Part shown: one piece after another, positions 1 to 8,730 of the stretch
Layout of the letters: each line of letters opens with the position of its first letter
Position numbering within the stretch: the first letter of the stretch is position 1
Assembly: GCF_965214215.1 (NCBI RefSeq)
Contig: NZ_CBDCBD010000003.1
Span: forward strand, 2,170,001-2,234,000
Length of the DNA: 64,000 nt
Reading direction: 5' to 3'
DNA from: Poriferisodalis sp965214215
GTDB taxonomy: Bacteria > Actinomycetota > Acidimicrobiia > Acidimicrobiales > Poriferisodalaceae
Made by a program: the position numbers and the translations under genes
The notes under the pieces: model-generated
The model's database searches: none
The model's input: only the letters and a program-made list of their open reading frames with translations
What the model was told of the DNA's origin: nothing

Positions 1-1204
1 GACGGCCGACGACTTCGAGGGGCTCGCTGCGGCGGGGTCGGGCGAATATGTCGTTGACCTCGAATCGGTCGCCGGAGGCGCCAAGCACCTCGGTAATGGA
101 GCGGACACCTCGGAAGCCCGTGCGAGGGTCGCTGCTCATATGCACGACGAGGTGGATGACGTCGGCCGCTTCGGCGATGAGCGCCGACTGCGCGCCTGCC
201 AGCCCGCTTGACAGGCAGTAGCGGACCAGGCGGGCGAGCGCTTGACGAGGTGACGACGCATGGATGGTCGCCATGGAGCCGTCGGAGCCGGTTCCGCAGG
301 CAGACAGGAATGTCGCTGCTTCGGGGCCGCGCAGTTCGCCGATGATCACACGGTCCGCGCCGGAGCGCAGCGAGCGTCGCGCCAGCTCTTCCATGCCGAT
401 TTCGCCTTCGCCGTCGCTGTTGGGCTCGCGGGTCTCTGCGGCGAACACATAGGGGTGCGTGTCACCGAGGAACAGCTCGAAGGTCTGCTCCAGGGTGCAC
501 ACGATCTCTCTGGGGCCGATTTCGCCGAGCAGCGCGCGCAGCAGCGTCGTCTTCCCTGCGCCGAGCGCGCCGCAGATCAGAACATTCGCCGGCGCGGGCG
601 GACGCACCGCCGTCGCCAGGAACTCCGCGGCAGGCTCGCTGAGCGACCCGCTGGCGACGAGATCGTCCAAGGACACGACCCGGTGGCGGTGGCAGCGCAC
701 CGTCAGGTACGGGGTCCCGCAGACTGCCATCGCAGCGAACAGCCGCTCGCCGGTGCGCAGCCGCAAGTCCAGCAGCGGCGCGGAGATATCGAAGCGGCGG
801 CCGGTCTGGCCGTGAGTGACCGCCAAGTGTGCGATGAACCTGATCATCTCCTCGGCGTCAGCGAACAGCGGCGTCCCGATGGGTTCCTGCCGTCCGCCGA
901 CCAGTCCCAGCGCGCCGGTGTGCGGGCCGAACAGCCAGATGTTCTCGACATCACCTCGACGCAGGAACGCTTCCAACGGCCCGGTGCCCAGCAGCGCTTC
1001 GAGCTGGCCTTCCAGCCATGACACGTCGCGGTCGCTCAGCGACTTGCCGCGGCTATCGAGAGCCTCGGCCTCGCGCCTCCGCATGATGTCGGCGGCGAGA
1101 TGCCTGCACGCGTCGGCGACCTCCGGCAACGACTCGGTCGCGCCGAGACGGAGTTCCTGCACACGCGGCAGCACCTCACTCCAGATCGCTGCTGCCAAGC
1201 TCAC
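1..1204 (-). CDS. cpaF: CpaF/TadA-type secretion ATPase (C-terminus off the left edge)
   Basis: Hexameric ATPase that powers assembly of Tad/Flp pili at the inner face of the membrane. The frame starts at a GTG at 1204 whose first bases overlap the TGA of the preceding gene, and stays open to the window edge, so about 401 residues are visible. Walker A is GALGAGKTT near residue 211. A Walker B stretch GADRVIIGELRG lies near residue 288, followed by the conserved segment SMATIHASSPRQAL near 311, all typical of the VirB11/CpaF family. The N-terminal region has the usual charged helical domain. It is the third gene of a leftward operon after the CpaB-like and TadZ-like genes, so tadB/tadC would be expected beyond the left edge. 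Family identity is firm; only the C-terminus is unseen. Confidence 0.93.
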   Translation of the reverse strand, partial: MSLAAAIWSEVLPRVQELRLGATESLPEVADACRHLAADIMRRREAEALDSRGKSLSDRDVSWLEGQLEALLGTGPLEAFLRRGDVENIWLFGPHTGALGLVGGRQEPIGTPLFADAEEMIRFIAHLAVTHGQTGRRFDISAPLLDLRLRTGERLFAAMAVCGTPYLTVRCHRHRVVSLDDLVASGSLSEPAAEFLATAVRPPAPANVLICGALGAGKTTLLRALLGEIGPREIVCTLEQTFELFLGDTHPYVFAAETREPNSDGEGEIGMEELARRSLRSGADRVIIGELRGPEAATFLSACGTGSDGSMATIHASSPRQALARLVRYCLSSGLAGAQSALIAEAADVIHLVVHMSSDPRTGFRGVRSITEVLGASGDRFEVNDIFARPRRSEPLEVVGR

Positions 1205-2091
1205 TGCGTCCCTCCGGCCGTCGTGGCGCGCCGCACGCGAGCCTTGGCGCGGGTGTGTGCCTGTTTGTCGTGCCCAGCAGGGACAGAGCAGCAATCGGTC
1301 TTCCCTGCCGACGGCTTGGCGGACTGGTCCGATAGGCCCCGCAGGCGACCAGCGGCAGCGTCGATGGACGCGAGCGGCGTCCGGTCCCGCCGTCGGACGC
1401 GTCCGCCCAGCAGCGCCACCGCGTTCACCGGGCCCACGCAGCCGGGCAACCCCCGGCCGGCGCCCGGAAAACGCCTGTCGGCCGCGGCGGCTCCAGTGTC
1501 GCCAACGGCGTCGGACGGCTCGAACAGCAGCGTCACCGGGTCGGGACCGAAGCCGAAGCCGAATGCGTTGAGCACAGCGCGAAGCCCGCCCGGCGGCGCC
1601 GTCCCCGTTGAGCCGGCCAACGCCACGCGCTGAGTCGCTGCGGCCCCGAGTGTGCGGTAGGCATCGACCGGCTGGCCGGGCATCGACACCACGATCGGCC
1701 AGAGGGCTGCGAGCGTTGCAAGCTGCTCGGCTCGCTCCGCCAGCCACGCTGCCGACGCGCGTGCGCCGTCCGGGTGGGTGGGCGCGGCGAGCAGGCGCAC
1801 CGACCCCGGCACCTTCACCGCCAGATGCCAGCAGTGTCGCGTCACGGCTTGGGGGCCGATCGCTGTACGGGCCGCCATCAGCGACGGCAGTCCGCGACGA
1901 GCCGGTGGCAGCACCGTGCGGGTTGCCGCCCCGATGCGCTCGGCAAGACACATGCCGTGCGCGTCGGCATCAACCAACAGCACATCACAACCGGCGCGTG
2001 CCCATGAGCACGCGATTCCCACAGCAAGCGCGCCTGCGTCGAGCCCGGGTAAATCCGGCTGCGGCTCGCCGGCCTCGGCCACGGTGAGCAT
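1201..2091 (-). CDS. TadZ/CpaE-like P-loop-related protein with degenerate Walker A
   Basis: About 296 residues. The start is taken as the ATG at 2091, which overlaps the upstream stop as TGATG and has GGGAGCGAGG just before it; an in-frame ATG at 2118 would overlap the SAF gene more. The core AGCDVLLVDADAHGM matches the strand and Walker A' aspartate region of ParA/MinD-type proteins. The place where a G-K-T/S P-loop should lie (AGEPQPDLPGLDAG) has no lysine or threonine in the right positions, so ATP hydrolysis is doubtful. Position between a CpaB-like gene and cpaF suggests the TadZ/CpaE role, placing the pilus machinery at the pole or membrane. The C-terminal third is Arg/Ala-rich and unrecognised. 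Function is inferred from context plus weak sequence features. Confidence 0.6.
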   Translation of the reverse strand: MLTVAEAGEPQPDLPGLDAGALAVGIACSWARAGCDVLLVDADAHGMCLAERIGAATRTVLPPARRGLPSLMAARTAIGPQAVTRHCWHLAVKVPGSVRLLAAPTHPDGARASAAWLAERAEQLATLAALWPIVVSMPGQPVDAYRTLGAAATQRVALAGSTGTAPPGGLRAVLNAFGFGFGPDPVTLLFEPSDAVGDTGAAAADRRFPGAGRGLPGCVGPVNAVALLGGRVRRRDRTPLASIDAAAGRLRGLSDQSAKPSAGKTDCCSVPAGHDKQAHTRAKARVRRATTAGGTQ

Positions 2092-3206
2092 CAGCCTCGC
2101 TCCCATGCTTGGTGCCACTGCTCGTCCAGCACGTCGGCCATGGCAGCCGTGTCAGTGCCGTCGGGCACCCGCAGCACCATCGGCGCTGCGCCGAGCCGAG
2201 CCGGCAGCGAACGCCACCACACCCATTCCGCGGGCTCGGCCCATATGCCGAGCATTCCGTCGCGGTAATGGTCCAGACGTACGGATCGCAGCACCGAGCG
2301 GGGCCGGCCATCGCCGGTGCCGTCCCGCGGTGCGCCGGGATCGACGAGCAGCGCCAAGTCGCCCTCGGCAATGCCCGACGGCACCAAACTCAGGTCGAGC
2401 GGGACGATCACCTCCAACCGACCGGGCACCGACTGGGTACGCCACTGGTCGCCGAACGGGCTCAACGCAGCGACCTCGGCGTCGTGGCCGGCTGCCCAGA
2501 GGCGGTCCAGCTCGGCGGCGAGACTCTCTGGGTCGCCACCGAGCGGCACCGGGAGCACCATCGGCGACGCTCCCAACTCGGCAGGCAGCGCTCGCCACCA
2601 CACCCACTGCGCGGGCGGCACGAACAGGCGCATCGCAGAGCCGTCGAAGGAGTCCAGTCGAAGCGTTCGGATCACTGACCGGGGCCGTCCTGCCCCCGCG
2701 GACGACGGTGCGACGCCGGGATCGATCAGCAGCACGTTGTCGCCCTCGCCGACCCCCGACGGCGCCAAGCTCGCATCCACCGGCACCACCACCTCCAAGG
2801 CATTGCCGAACGCGCCCTGCGAAGGCTCAACCAACAGGTGCGTGCCGATCAGCGATCCTGCGGGTACGAGCGAATCGACTGCCAGACCGGCCAGTGCCCC
2901 AGGCGCGTCCGCCGTCCAGGCGATGTGGGGAATGTCGTCGAGCAGCACTTCAGCCGATGTCAGGTCGGACGCCGACAGCACATGCCCGGCAGGCAGGTCA
3001 CGCGCCGCGACCACAACCGGCGTGCGCTCGTCGAACGCAGCGGCGGTCCACCAGAATCCCGTCACGCTCGCTGCCATGAGCGCCGTTCCGCTCATGCCCG
3101 CCAGCGTTCGTCGCGCCCACATCGGCAATCGTCGGCGCCGTCTTGGAGGCACTGCGGGCACCGAAGTCGCAGGGTCTGCGGGCATCGCTTCGCGGTCGTC
3201 AGGCAT
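2091..3206 (-). CDS. CpaB/RcpC-like SAF-domain protein with an internal duplication
   Basis: 371 residues, probably the periplasmic-side Tad component CpaB/RcpC. A basic N-terminus (PRRRRR at 21-26) precedes one transmembrane helix at about 36-57. A SAF domain follows at about 62-125, containing VAARDLPAGHVLSASDL. After it are two related segments, about 137-225 and 264-349. Each has EV-I/V-VP, then PSG, EGD, LL-DPG, RPRSV, a WVWWR block and a PMVL block. First gene of the leftward Tad operon; its promoter would lie in 3207-3300, shared with the rightward gene at 3301. The SAF domain supports CpaB; the tandem second half is not typical of short CpaB proteins and is described here without a known function. 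Confidence 0.75.
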   Translation of the reverse strand: MPDDREAMPADPATSVPAVPPRRRRRLPMWARRTLAGMSGTALMAASVTGFWWTAAAFDERTPVVVAARDLPAGHVLSASDLTSAEVLLDDIPHIAWTADAPGALAGLAVDSLVPAGSLIGTHLLVEPSQGAFGNALEVVVPVDASLAPSGVGEGDNVLLIDPGVAPSSAGAGRPRSVIRTLRLDSFDGSAMRLFVPPAQWVWWRALPAELGASPMVLPVPLGGDPESLAAELDRLWAAGHDAEVAALSPFGDQWRTQSVPGRLEVIVPLDLSLVPSGIAEGDLALLVDPGAPRDGTGDGRPRSVLRSVRLDHYRDGMLGIWAEPAEWVWWRSLPARLGAAPMVLRVPDGTDTAAMADVLDEQWHQAWERG

Positions 3207-3262
3207 CGGCGGTGTCTGACGCCTGCGTCCAGGCGCTGCCGAGGCCGAAGAGAATTGGGTTG

Positions 3263-3291
3263 TTGACAGCGCTGCTGTGTGGGGTTAGCTT
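3263..3291 (+). promoter_or_regulatory. Sigma-70-like promoter of the pilin-like gene, leaderless arrangement
   Basis: TTGACA at 3263-3268, a 17-nt spacer and TAGCTT at 3286-3291. The ATG at 3301 lies 10 nt downstream of the hexamer, so transcription would begin at or very near the start codon. This supports 3301 as the true start of the G-tract gene. Confidence 0.6.
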
Positions 3292-3300
3292 CCCTCGCTC

Positions 3301-3955
3301 ATGACACGCCAGCGCCGCACGAACGCTCGTACCGGGGGGGGGGGGGGGTAATCGCGTAATAGCCGCGACGCCGCACGACGAGCGCGGCTCGCTCATCGCG
3401 AACACCCCGGCTCAACAGCGTCTGCCCGTAGCAGCGGCCACTGAATCGTCGAGTGCTGCGCTTGCCGAGCCGCAGGAGAGGTGTCATAGGCGAACGCAGA
3501 CCGTAGCGGCGCGTCATGCGGGCAGCAACGCCGCTCATGCCGGTCTGCCGGGCGCACGCGCCGCCCGCAGCGAGGGAGGCCTCGCGACGCTGGGATGGCT
3601 GCTGGTGACCGCGGCGGTCGGATCGGTCGCCGCGCTGGCGGTGGTGGTGGTGCAGTCGCTGGTGGGCGGCGCCGGCGACTCGGTCGCCGGCTACAGCGCC
3701 CGTCTGGCCGCGGCGAACCTGATGGCGTCGGAGATCCATCGAGAGGCCCATGCGTCGCAGCCTCGTGACGCGCTGGAAGCCGATCGGCTCAACCGGGCGC
3801 TGGGGTCGCGGTGTCATCGGGTGCCGATGGTGTTCGCCGACACTGGCGGCACCACTCGATGGAAGCCCGGGATTTACACGGGCACTGCAGGAAGCCGTTC
3901 CGACCCGCCGCGATGGACCGCAACCCCGTCGTGCGCGTTCGCAGGCCCTCGATGA
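3301..3955 (+). CDS. Pilin/TadE-like single-pass protein, frame broken at a G15 tract
   Basis: From ATG 3301 the reading is MTRQRRTNART, five Gly codons made by the G run, then TAA at 3349. The next frame is open from 3305 to the TGA at 3955 and has no ATG, GTG or TTG until a GTG at 3605 inside the membrane helix. Removing one G (14, or 17) joins ATG 3301 to this frame and gives a protein of about 217 residues. It has one hydrophobic helix, GLATLGWLLVTAAVGSVAAL and onward, like class III pilins or TadE proteins, though the usual Glu of the pilin motif is Gly. The stop overlaps the next ATG as ATGA, so the downstream gene looks translationally coupled. This may be a phase-variable gene in its OFF state, or an assembly error in the homopolymer. 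The Tad genes next door fit a pilus role. Confidence 0.5.
3334..3348. repeat. Homopolymer of 15 G inside the pilin-like ORF
   Basis: Fifteen consecutive G near the 5' end of an ORF. Lengths of 14 or 17 open the frame; 15 and 16 terminate within a few codons (TAA at once, or GTA ATC GCG TAA). Such tracts change length by slipped-strand mispairing. Confidence 0.95.
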
Positions 3956-6900
3956 AGCGCCGGTTGAGGCTCGCCGCTGCCGCGGTGCTGGTGGCGGCAG
4001 GTGTACTGGCACCGGTCGCCTCGGGTGCTGACGCAGACGGGACTGCCGATGATGGGTCCCCGGCCACGGCGCAGTGCCCACAGGGCTACTCCTACGATTC
4101 TGGTTCTGGCGATTGCCACAAGGACGAGACGCGGGCGGCGGGCAAGTCGTGCCCTGCCGCGGTCGGCGGGCACGCGGTGCAGGTGTCAGGCGACGACTGC
4201 GTCACCGTCACAGCGCACACGACGCGGCCGACCTACTCGTGCAACACGGCTGAGCGATGGGCACTGGTGGGCGACCCGCCTTCGTGCCAGCGCACCGTCA
4301 CCCGTCAGGTGACCGAGCGCCGCACAGTCACCGAGATGGTGACCTACACCCAGACCTACACGGTGCAGGTCAAGACCACCGTGACAGTGCGCGTGCCCTA
4401 TACCGTGCAGGTGAAGGTGTCCTATGTCGAGCGAGTGCGGGTGCCTCCGACCTCCAAACAGGTGAGAATTCCGCCGTACTCCGAGACGATCACAGGCTCC
4501 TACGAGGAGACGGTGCGGTACTGCAAGCAGTACGACTTGGAATTCGGCACGGGTTGCATCGCGTGGGGAACGCGCAAGGTCACGAGGACCTATACCCAGG
4601 TCGTGGAAGCGTTCCATTACAAGACCGTCGAGTTGTTCAACTACGAGGACCAGGTGCGGTTCCGGTATGTGGACGAGGAGCGGTATCGGGATGTGACTCG
4701 AACGGTGACCCGCGAAGAGACCCGCACCAGGGAAGTGTGCTGCCGGCCCGTGACTCGCACGATCAGTGTCACCCGCACCGTGCGCGACACCCAGTCTGCG
4801 GTCCCCGACGCGTCGTGCGCCGCGGCGGGCTACTCGATGAACTCCTCGTCGCGATGCGAACGGCCCGCAGGCACTCGCTTGGCTGCGGTGACCTACAGAT
4901 GTGCGGCCGGCTGGGATCCCGTGTCGGGCGATCCCGCCAATTGCGAGCGCACTCTCACGCACGACCCGACATGGCAGTGTGCCGCCGGCCGCACGATCGA
5001 CCGTGACAGCACGCCGCCGCACTGCCACCCCACCCCCGACCCCGACGAAGACGAGGACGAAGAGGACGAAGAGGACCCCGACGGAGATGACGAGGACGAA
5101 GAAGACCCCGACGACGATGACGACATGCCGGAGTGCGTCACCGCGTTGAGCACGTTGGGTTCGGGGTCTGTGTCTCGCAGTGGGTCGTGGGCTGCGGGGT
5201 GCGCGTCGGTGCACAAGAGCTCTGATCAGGTGCCGTACTACGCGTGGAGCTACACGTTCACGATCACGGCGGCGGCAACGCTCGATCTTGATGCGGTGTC
5301 CCGTCAGGATCCTCATGTGTACGTCACTGCCAGCGACGGCACGGTCGTGGGTTCTGATGACGACTCGGGCCCCGACGGCCGCGACAGCCGCATCCGCGGC
5401 CTGAAGCTGCAGCCGGGCACGTACACGATCGAGGTGACCACCGGCAGTGAGCGCATCACGGGCAGTTTCACGCTGACGCTCAAGCTCACGGTGGCTGCGG
5501 GCTCGGTGAAAGTCAGCGGCTTCGAGGGCGCTGAGGGCACGCCTGACGTCGGCGAGGCCGCGGTGACGCTGTCGTCGGGGTTCACGGTGAGCCCTGCTGA
5601 CGCGACATGCTCTGCGGAGCCCGTAGCGGCGGCGGTGACGCCGGCATCAGGCGCGTCGCGCACGGTGAGCCTCAGCGTCGCGGCGGCGACCACGGTCTCT
5701 GTCACTGTCACCTGCACCTCGGGCAGCCACAAGGAGACGGCGACCGCGAAGTTCAAGGCGAACCCGGCGCCGGACGTGCACGACTGCGACGACCCGCTGG
5801 GCACTCTGTCGAGCACGAAGTCGTCGCGCACCGGCTCGCTCGGCGCGACGACGGGGTGCAAGTCGGTGCGTCATCCTCGCTCTGGGGACGACCGGGTGTT
5901 CTATGCGAGCCGTCACACGTTCCGGATGGCTGCCGCGGGGTGGGTCACCATCGATCTGGCGAACACCGGCAGCGGCTCGGACCGCATCGACGCCTATGTG
6001 CTGCTGCTCAACGGCTACACGCCTGATGGGGCCGGTACCAGGCTCGCCCACGACGACGACAGCGGGCCACCCGACGGCCGATACAACGCCGACAGCCGCA
6101 TCGCCCGCCGATTCCTCCAGCCCGGCATGTACACGATCGAAGCCACCACCTTCGGACCCCGCGACCAAGGCACCTACCGAGTGACCGTCAGCGCCGATTA
6201 CACACCCCAAATCACCGGCACCGGCCAGCCCGCACAGCTCACCGGGGAGGTCGGCGAAACGATCCGAGGCTCTTGGACCTACGAGCCCGCCAGCACCACA
6301 CGGCTGTCGGTCGCGTCGATCGCGCCCGCCGGACTCAGCGCAACCGTCCACGGCGACGAAGGCAACGCTTCCCTGGTCGCCACCGCCACCCGCGCCGACG
6401 AATACACCGTCACCGTCGCCTACGCCAACGGCGACCGCACCATCACCCAAGAGACCGCTGTCACCGCTGTCGTCGTGGACCGCAGTTGCCCGCCCAGTAC
6501 CGATGGGGAACGGGCGCGGCTGGTGCACCATCACGAGCCCGGACGCGGCCACAACAGCTGCCAAGCACACAGCCCGCCGCCGTGCAAGGACACCTATACC
6601 AACTATTGGACCCCGGGCCATGAGCATCGGCGGCGCAACATCAAGTCGTGCAACTCGAGAAACGGCGGCGGCATCGTCGACCCCGAATTGCTGCCATGGA
6701 GCCCCTACGACATCGACCGCGCCGGCAGGCCCGTATTCTGCAAAGAGGCTTCCCCGGTTCTCTTTCCAGATCCTGGGGACCGGGTAGCGAAGTGCATGGA
6801 ACTTCACAAACTGACGGTGATGACGTGGAACAGCGGGTTCGACATCGTCTCGGCGATCCGTAAGAGCCAGGCCGAGAACGGCCGGATCGTGCCGGCCAAG

Positions 6901-7224
6901 ATGCGCAGCGATCTGGAGGCCATACAGCGAGCCGTCGACTACAGGGAGACGATCCTCGTTGGAACTGGGGATTATTCGCGCATTACTGGAATCACAGCGC
7001 TTGACGACGTTTTTGTCCAGTTGCTGTGCGAGGGGGTGGTCGAGTACGGCGTTGATAAAGGCGTCGACGCTGCGGCGAAGAGAGTGGGCGGATGGGCCAA
7101 GAACAGGTTCCCGACGGGCACAGTGCTGAAGGGAGCGGTCAGGCTGAACTTGATCCTCGGCTTCGCTCAGACAGTGCTGGGTGTGCTGTGGCAGAACTTC
7201 GCAACGGACGCTGCCTGTGACTGA
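3952..7224 (+). CDS. Large secreted Cys-rich multidomain protein (module A1)
   Basis: About 1090 residues, starting at ATG 3952 (ATGA overlap with the previous stop). The signal peptide is MKRRLRLAAAAVLVAAGVLA, cleaved after ASG or nearby. The next ~330 residues are Cys-rich, with a long Val/Thr/Tyr/Arg alternating stretch, probably beta-rich. An almost purely Asp/Glu linker lies at about 363-391. Two pre-peptidase-C-like beta domains follow, about 392-513 and 614-752; each ends with a PGTYTIEV- or PGMYTIEA-type strand and an acidic loop like DDDSGPDGR. A divergent beta domain lies between them and an Ig-like segment at about 753-843. The C-terminal ~247 residues are unique and Cys-containing, ending in a hydrophobic helix. 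It sits beside the Tad genes and is followed by paralogous B genes. An adhesin or a surface effector both fit; no catalytic motif was recognised. Confidence 0.75.
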   Translation: MKRRLRLAAAAVLVAAGVLAPVASGADADGTADDGSPATAQCPQGYSYDSGSGDCHKDETRAAGKSCPAAVGGHAVQVSGDDCVTVTAHTTRPTYSCNTAERWALVGDPPSCQRTVTRQVTERRTVTEMVTYTQTYTVQVKTTVTVRVPYTVQVKVSYVERVRVPPTSKQVRIPPYSETITGSYEETVRYCKQYDLEFGTGCIAWGTRKVTRTYTQVVEAFHYKTVELFNYEDQVRFRYVDEERYRDVTRTVTREETRTREVCCRPVTRTISVTRTVRDTQSAVPDASCAAAGYSMNSSSRCERPAGTRLAAVTYRCAAGWDPVSGDPANCERTLTHDPTWQCAAGRTIDRDSTPPHCHPTPDPDEDEDEEDEEDPDGDDEDEEDPDDDDDMPECVTALSTLGSGSVSRSGSWAAGCASVHKSSDQVPYYAWSYTFTITAAATLDLDAVSRQDPHVYVTASDGTVVGSDDDSGPDGRDSRIRGLKLQPGTYTIEVTTGSERITGSFTLTLKLTVAAGSVKVSGFEGAEGTPDVGEAAVTLSSGFTVSPADATCSAEPVAAAVTPASGASRTVSLSVAAATTVSVTVTCTSGSHKETATAKFKANPAPDVHDCDDPLGTLSSTKSSRTGSLGATTGCKSVRHPRSGDDRVFYASRHTFRMAAAGWVTIDLANTGSGSDRIDAYVLLLNGYTPDGAGTRLAHDDDSGPPDGRYNADSRIARRFLQPGMYTIEATTFGPRDQGTYRVTVSADYTPQITGTGQPAQLTGEVGETIRGSWTYEPASTTRLSVASIAPAGLSATVHGDEGNASLVATATRADEYTVTVAYANGDRTITQETAVTAVVVDRSCPPSTDGERARLVHHHEPGRGHNSCQAHSPPPCKDTYTNYWTPGHEHRRRNIKSCNSRNGGGIVDPELLPWSPYDIDRAGRPVFCKEASPVLFPDPGDRVAKCMELHKLTVMTWNSGFDIVSAIRKSQAENGRIVPAKMRSDLEAIQRAVDYRETILVGTGDYSRITGITALDDVFVQLLCEGVVEYGVDKGVDAAAKRVGGWAKNRFPTGTVLKGAVRLNLILGFAQTVLGVLWQNFATDAACD
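5826..6205 (+). repeat. Near-identical tract shared with 9105-9480 (copy 1)
   Basis: Covers the second PPC-like domain of module A1. Compared by eye with 9105-9480 it shows roughly fifteen mismatches in about 365 bases, while the sequence on both sides has diverged strongly. Confidence 0.85.
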
Positions 7225-7388
7225 GATGCGGAGATGTGCGTCGTCTGAACGCCAACCGGTAGTCACGGGCGCGGGGCGACCGGTGATCTGGCTGACCGTT
7301 GCCTCGGTTGGGTCGTTGAGTGATCGCGCGGCTTCGCGGCCGCTGGCAGGTAGTCGTGTAGAGCCTCATTCGAAGAGAAAGGACAGAC

Positions 7389-8696
7389 ATGTCGCCTGTT
7401 GAGGATTCGGCAGACGCGGCTGGCTGCTCAGGTCCAGATGATGTCCAGCTGGCCGACGGGCGGCGCGGTTCACTGTTTCGGCGTGTGCGACGGTGGCTGC
7501 CCGGTGCACTCGCGGTCTCAGCGATCGTTGTAGTTCTGCTGGTGGTGTGGCTGCAGTCGTTCCAATCTGAAGACTCCGGCGACTCCGCCTATCAAGATTC
7601 CCATGCCCAGTCCGCTTGGGCCGCGATCGCGCAGGAAGTGCCGTTGGACCCCGACCGGCGCTACACCGACGAAGAACTCGGCTTGTATGAACTGATCGAC
7701 AATATCGTGTTCAATACGCCCTCTTATATTCGGTTCCGCACGGTAGGAGATGCAGTTGAATCCAACAATCGCCGAGACGAGTACATATCTTCTGTAGCGT
7801 CGGGTCACGAACGAGAACGCTTGGCGTTCGAGCGTGAGGTCGAGGACATCATCAAGAACTCGTATTGGCGCTTGCCGTCCGGTCTGGGAATAGGCGGTGT
7901 GCTCGAATTGGCATTCGTGGAGGCGATGAGAGAATGTGCAGCGGAGGCGGGATATCCGGAAATCAATCCTATGGGGGCTTCGGAGGAAGAACGGGAGCGT
8001 TATGAGCTTGAGTTCGGTTTGTCGTCTGATGCGTTCTACGACTTGCGTCACGAGTGTGCTAAACAGGCAGCGACGTATCCGACGCTAGATCCCGAGGTGC
8101 GTGACGGGATGCTCAATCGCATTCGGGAGCATTTTCTGCTGACGGTGCATGATTATATTCGTGATCATGATGTCGTCGAGGTTCCGGTGGAGTATCATGA
8201 GGGGGATGCTCGTCCGTTGGAGGAGTCCTATATCGAGCGTTGTCTTGAGTTGGAGATTGCCGAGCGGGAGTCGTGCGCGGAGTATTATCGGGTCAAGCTG
8301 ACAGACGAGCAGAAAACGGCGCCGGTTCCTGAGCGTGTCGAAGTGGACGAGTCGGCTCCGTATCCGCTGGTGGGCCAGCCCTGCCCGTTCAGCGAGTTTC
8401 CCGGCGAGGTGATTGTTGACCGCGAAGGCGGCTATTGCGACAGGTTCGAGAACTTGGAGTTCGTGATCAACAATCCGGAGACGACTGAGAGTCAGGCTTA
8501 TGTGTCCAATATCTTTTGGGGCGGGGAGAGGCTATTGAACTGCCCGACGAGCTGGGTCATCGACGACGAGGGCAAGTGCCGTTATCCGCGCCCGGAGGAA
8601 GCCGCGTTGAGAGACGCATTCGTAGCTGAGCATCCCGAGGACGCCGACTACCACAACTGGCCGCTTTACAGCTCTAGATACCCTGACAAGAATTGA
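7389..8696 (+). CDS. Membrane-anchored partner protein (module B1)
   Basis: 435 residues, with AAAGGA seven bases before the ATG. A basic stretch (FRRVRRW) precedes one transmembrane helix at about 37-56; the rest is a large charged domain, probably outside the cell. It carries the block QAATYPTLDPEVRDGML, which recurs as YAATYPTLNPVVRDKLL in the protein at 10376, along with a following VVEVPVEY / VVEIPASY. The two proteins are therefore paralogues. The C-terminal third has several Cys and was not recognised. Much of the gene uses codons such as TAT, ATT, GAT and CGT that its GC-rich neighbours avoid, which suggests acquisition from elsewhere. It follows A1 by 164 nt, and its paralogue follows A2 in the same order, so A and B appear to travel as a pair. 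Function unknown. Confidence 0.65.
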   Translation: MSPVEDSADAAGCSGPDDVQLADGRRGSLFRRVRRWLPGALAVSAIVVVLLVVWLQSFQSEDSGDSAYQDSHAQSAWAAIAQEVPLDPDRRYTDEELGLYELIDNIVFNTPSYIRFRTVGDAVESNNRRDEYISSVASGHERERLAFEREVEDIIKNSYWRLPSGLGIGGVLELAFVEAMRECAAEAGYPEINPMGASEEERERYELEFGLSSDAFYDLRHECAKQAATYPTLDPEVRDGMLNRIREHFLLTVHDYIRDHDVVEVPVEYHEGDARPLEESYIERCLELEIAERESCAEYYRVKLTDEQKTAPVPERVEVDESAPYPLVGQPCPFSEFPGEVIVDREGGYCDRFENLEFVINNPETTESQAYVSNIFWGGERLLNCPTSWVIDDEGKCRYPRPEEAALRDAFVAEHPEDADYHNWPLYSSRYPDKN

Positions 8697-8730
8697 CTGC
8701 GAGCCGTCGCCTGCAACCCGACCTGGGCTC

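Noticed and set aside
3811..3951. Upstream in-frame start for the large secreted protein
   Set aside because: It would place 47 polar residues before the signal peptide; ATG 3952 gives an immediate signal peptide and an ATGA overlap.
4186..7266. Long minus-strand ORFs opposite module A1 (4186-5316 and 5647-7266)
   Set aside because: They mirror the high-GC codon pattern of A1, have no family features and no start signals.
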